Part shown: positions 4,916 to 5,040 of the stretch, piece after piece | Position numbering within the stretch: position 1 is the first letter of the stretch | Layout of the letters: every line of letters starts with the position of its first letter | Origin: Thiobacillaceae bacterium | GTDB taxonomy: Bacteria > Pseudomonadota > Gammaproteobacteria > Burkholderiales > Thiobacillaceae | Assembly (NCBI GenBank): GCA_012274165.1 | Contig: JAAPAA010000242.1 | Coordinates: forward strand, 1-5,040 | DNA: 5,040 nucleotides | Direction of reading: 5' to 3' | Position numbers and translations under genes: made by a program | The notes under the pieces: model-generated | What the model saw: only the letters and a program-made list of their open reading frames with translations | What the model was told of the DNA's origin: nothing | Databases searched by the model: none

Positions 4916-5040
4916 TTGCCTCCAAATGCGGCGCCTGCGGCGTTGCGCTCCTCGCCAAGGGAACCACCCTTGGCTTCGTCCCCCGAGGGGACTTCCTTCG
5001 GGGCGTCGCGCGCCTTGCAGTCATCCGCATTTGGAGGCAA
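4916..5040 (-). repeat. Palindromic repeat element 2 (at least 125 bp, reaching the window edge)
   Basis: Perfect 16-bp inverted arms ttgcctccaaatgcgg (4916-4931) and ccgcatttggaggcaa (5025-5040) enclose an internal perfect 8-bp hairpin gccaaggg-aacca-cccttggc (4954-4974) and a second stem around ccccgagggg (4981-4990) and ccttcgggg (4995-5003). It begins only 8 nt after element 1 and shares internal modules with it in reverse orientation. The right arm ends exactly at the window edge, so the element may continue. Confidence 0.7.

Larger units (their letters stand above)
4712..5040. other. Gene-free right end with hairpin and palindromic repeats
   Basis: No credible coding region occurs in these 329 bases. 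A minus-strand frame stays open across it and across mop, but it has no family resemblance and runs through both palindromic elements and antisense to mop. The content is a hairpin behind mop, a flank containing gggtctgtttac (4776-4787), and two repeat elements described separately. Confidence 0.7.

Noticed and set aside
4483..5040. Long minus-strand open frame at the right end
   Set aside because: It runs through both palindromic repeats and antisense to mop, with low-complexity composition and no recognisable domain; a high-GC artefact.
4712..5040. CRISPR array or insertion sequence with a transposase
   Set aside because: The repeats are two inverted, non-identical palindromes without regular direct repeats and spacers, and no transposase coding region is present.

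Overview
This window holds a compact tungstate/molybdate (group 6 oxyanion) handling locus from a GC-rich Gram-negative bacterium. The translated proteins look proteobacterial, and betaproteobacterial is my best guess from general impression; no marker gene in the window settles this.

Layout, left to right: (1) a partial mobB on the minus strand, running off the left edge, whose product acts in conversion of molybdopterin cofactor to its guanine dinucleotide form; (2) a small plus-strand gene for an 84-residue protein with a CxxC...CxxC zinc ribbon and one C-terminal membrane helix; (3) converging on it, the minus-strand ABC importer operon tupA-tupB-tupC (periplasmic binding protein, permease, ATPase), with tupB and tupC overlapping by ATGA; (4) a divergent regulatory region of about 150 bp; (5) a plus-strand operon of a regulator with a ModE-type helix-turn-helix fused to a periplasmic-binding-protein-like domain, followed 10 nt later by mop, a 69-residue single-TOBE molbindin; (6) a gene-free right end of 329 bp with a hairpin behind mop and two adjacent palindromic repeat elements.

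The likely logic is as follows. TupA captures tungstate (possibly molybdate or vanadate) in the periplasm, TupB/TupC import it, Mop binds or buffers it in the cytoplasm, the divergent ModE-like protein probably controls uptake, and MobB serves the cofactor pathway that consumes the metal. The metal-binding TOBE module that classical ModE carries in its own chain is absent from the regulator and is instead encoded as the separate Mop protein next door.

The parts least explained by known families are the two modular palindromes at the right end, which share internal modules in opposite orientation but have different outer arms, and the small zinc-ribbon membrane protein. All transport and cofactor genes are recognisable families; I see no wholly new enzymatic system here.
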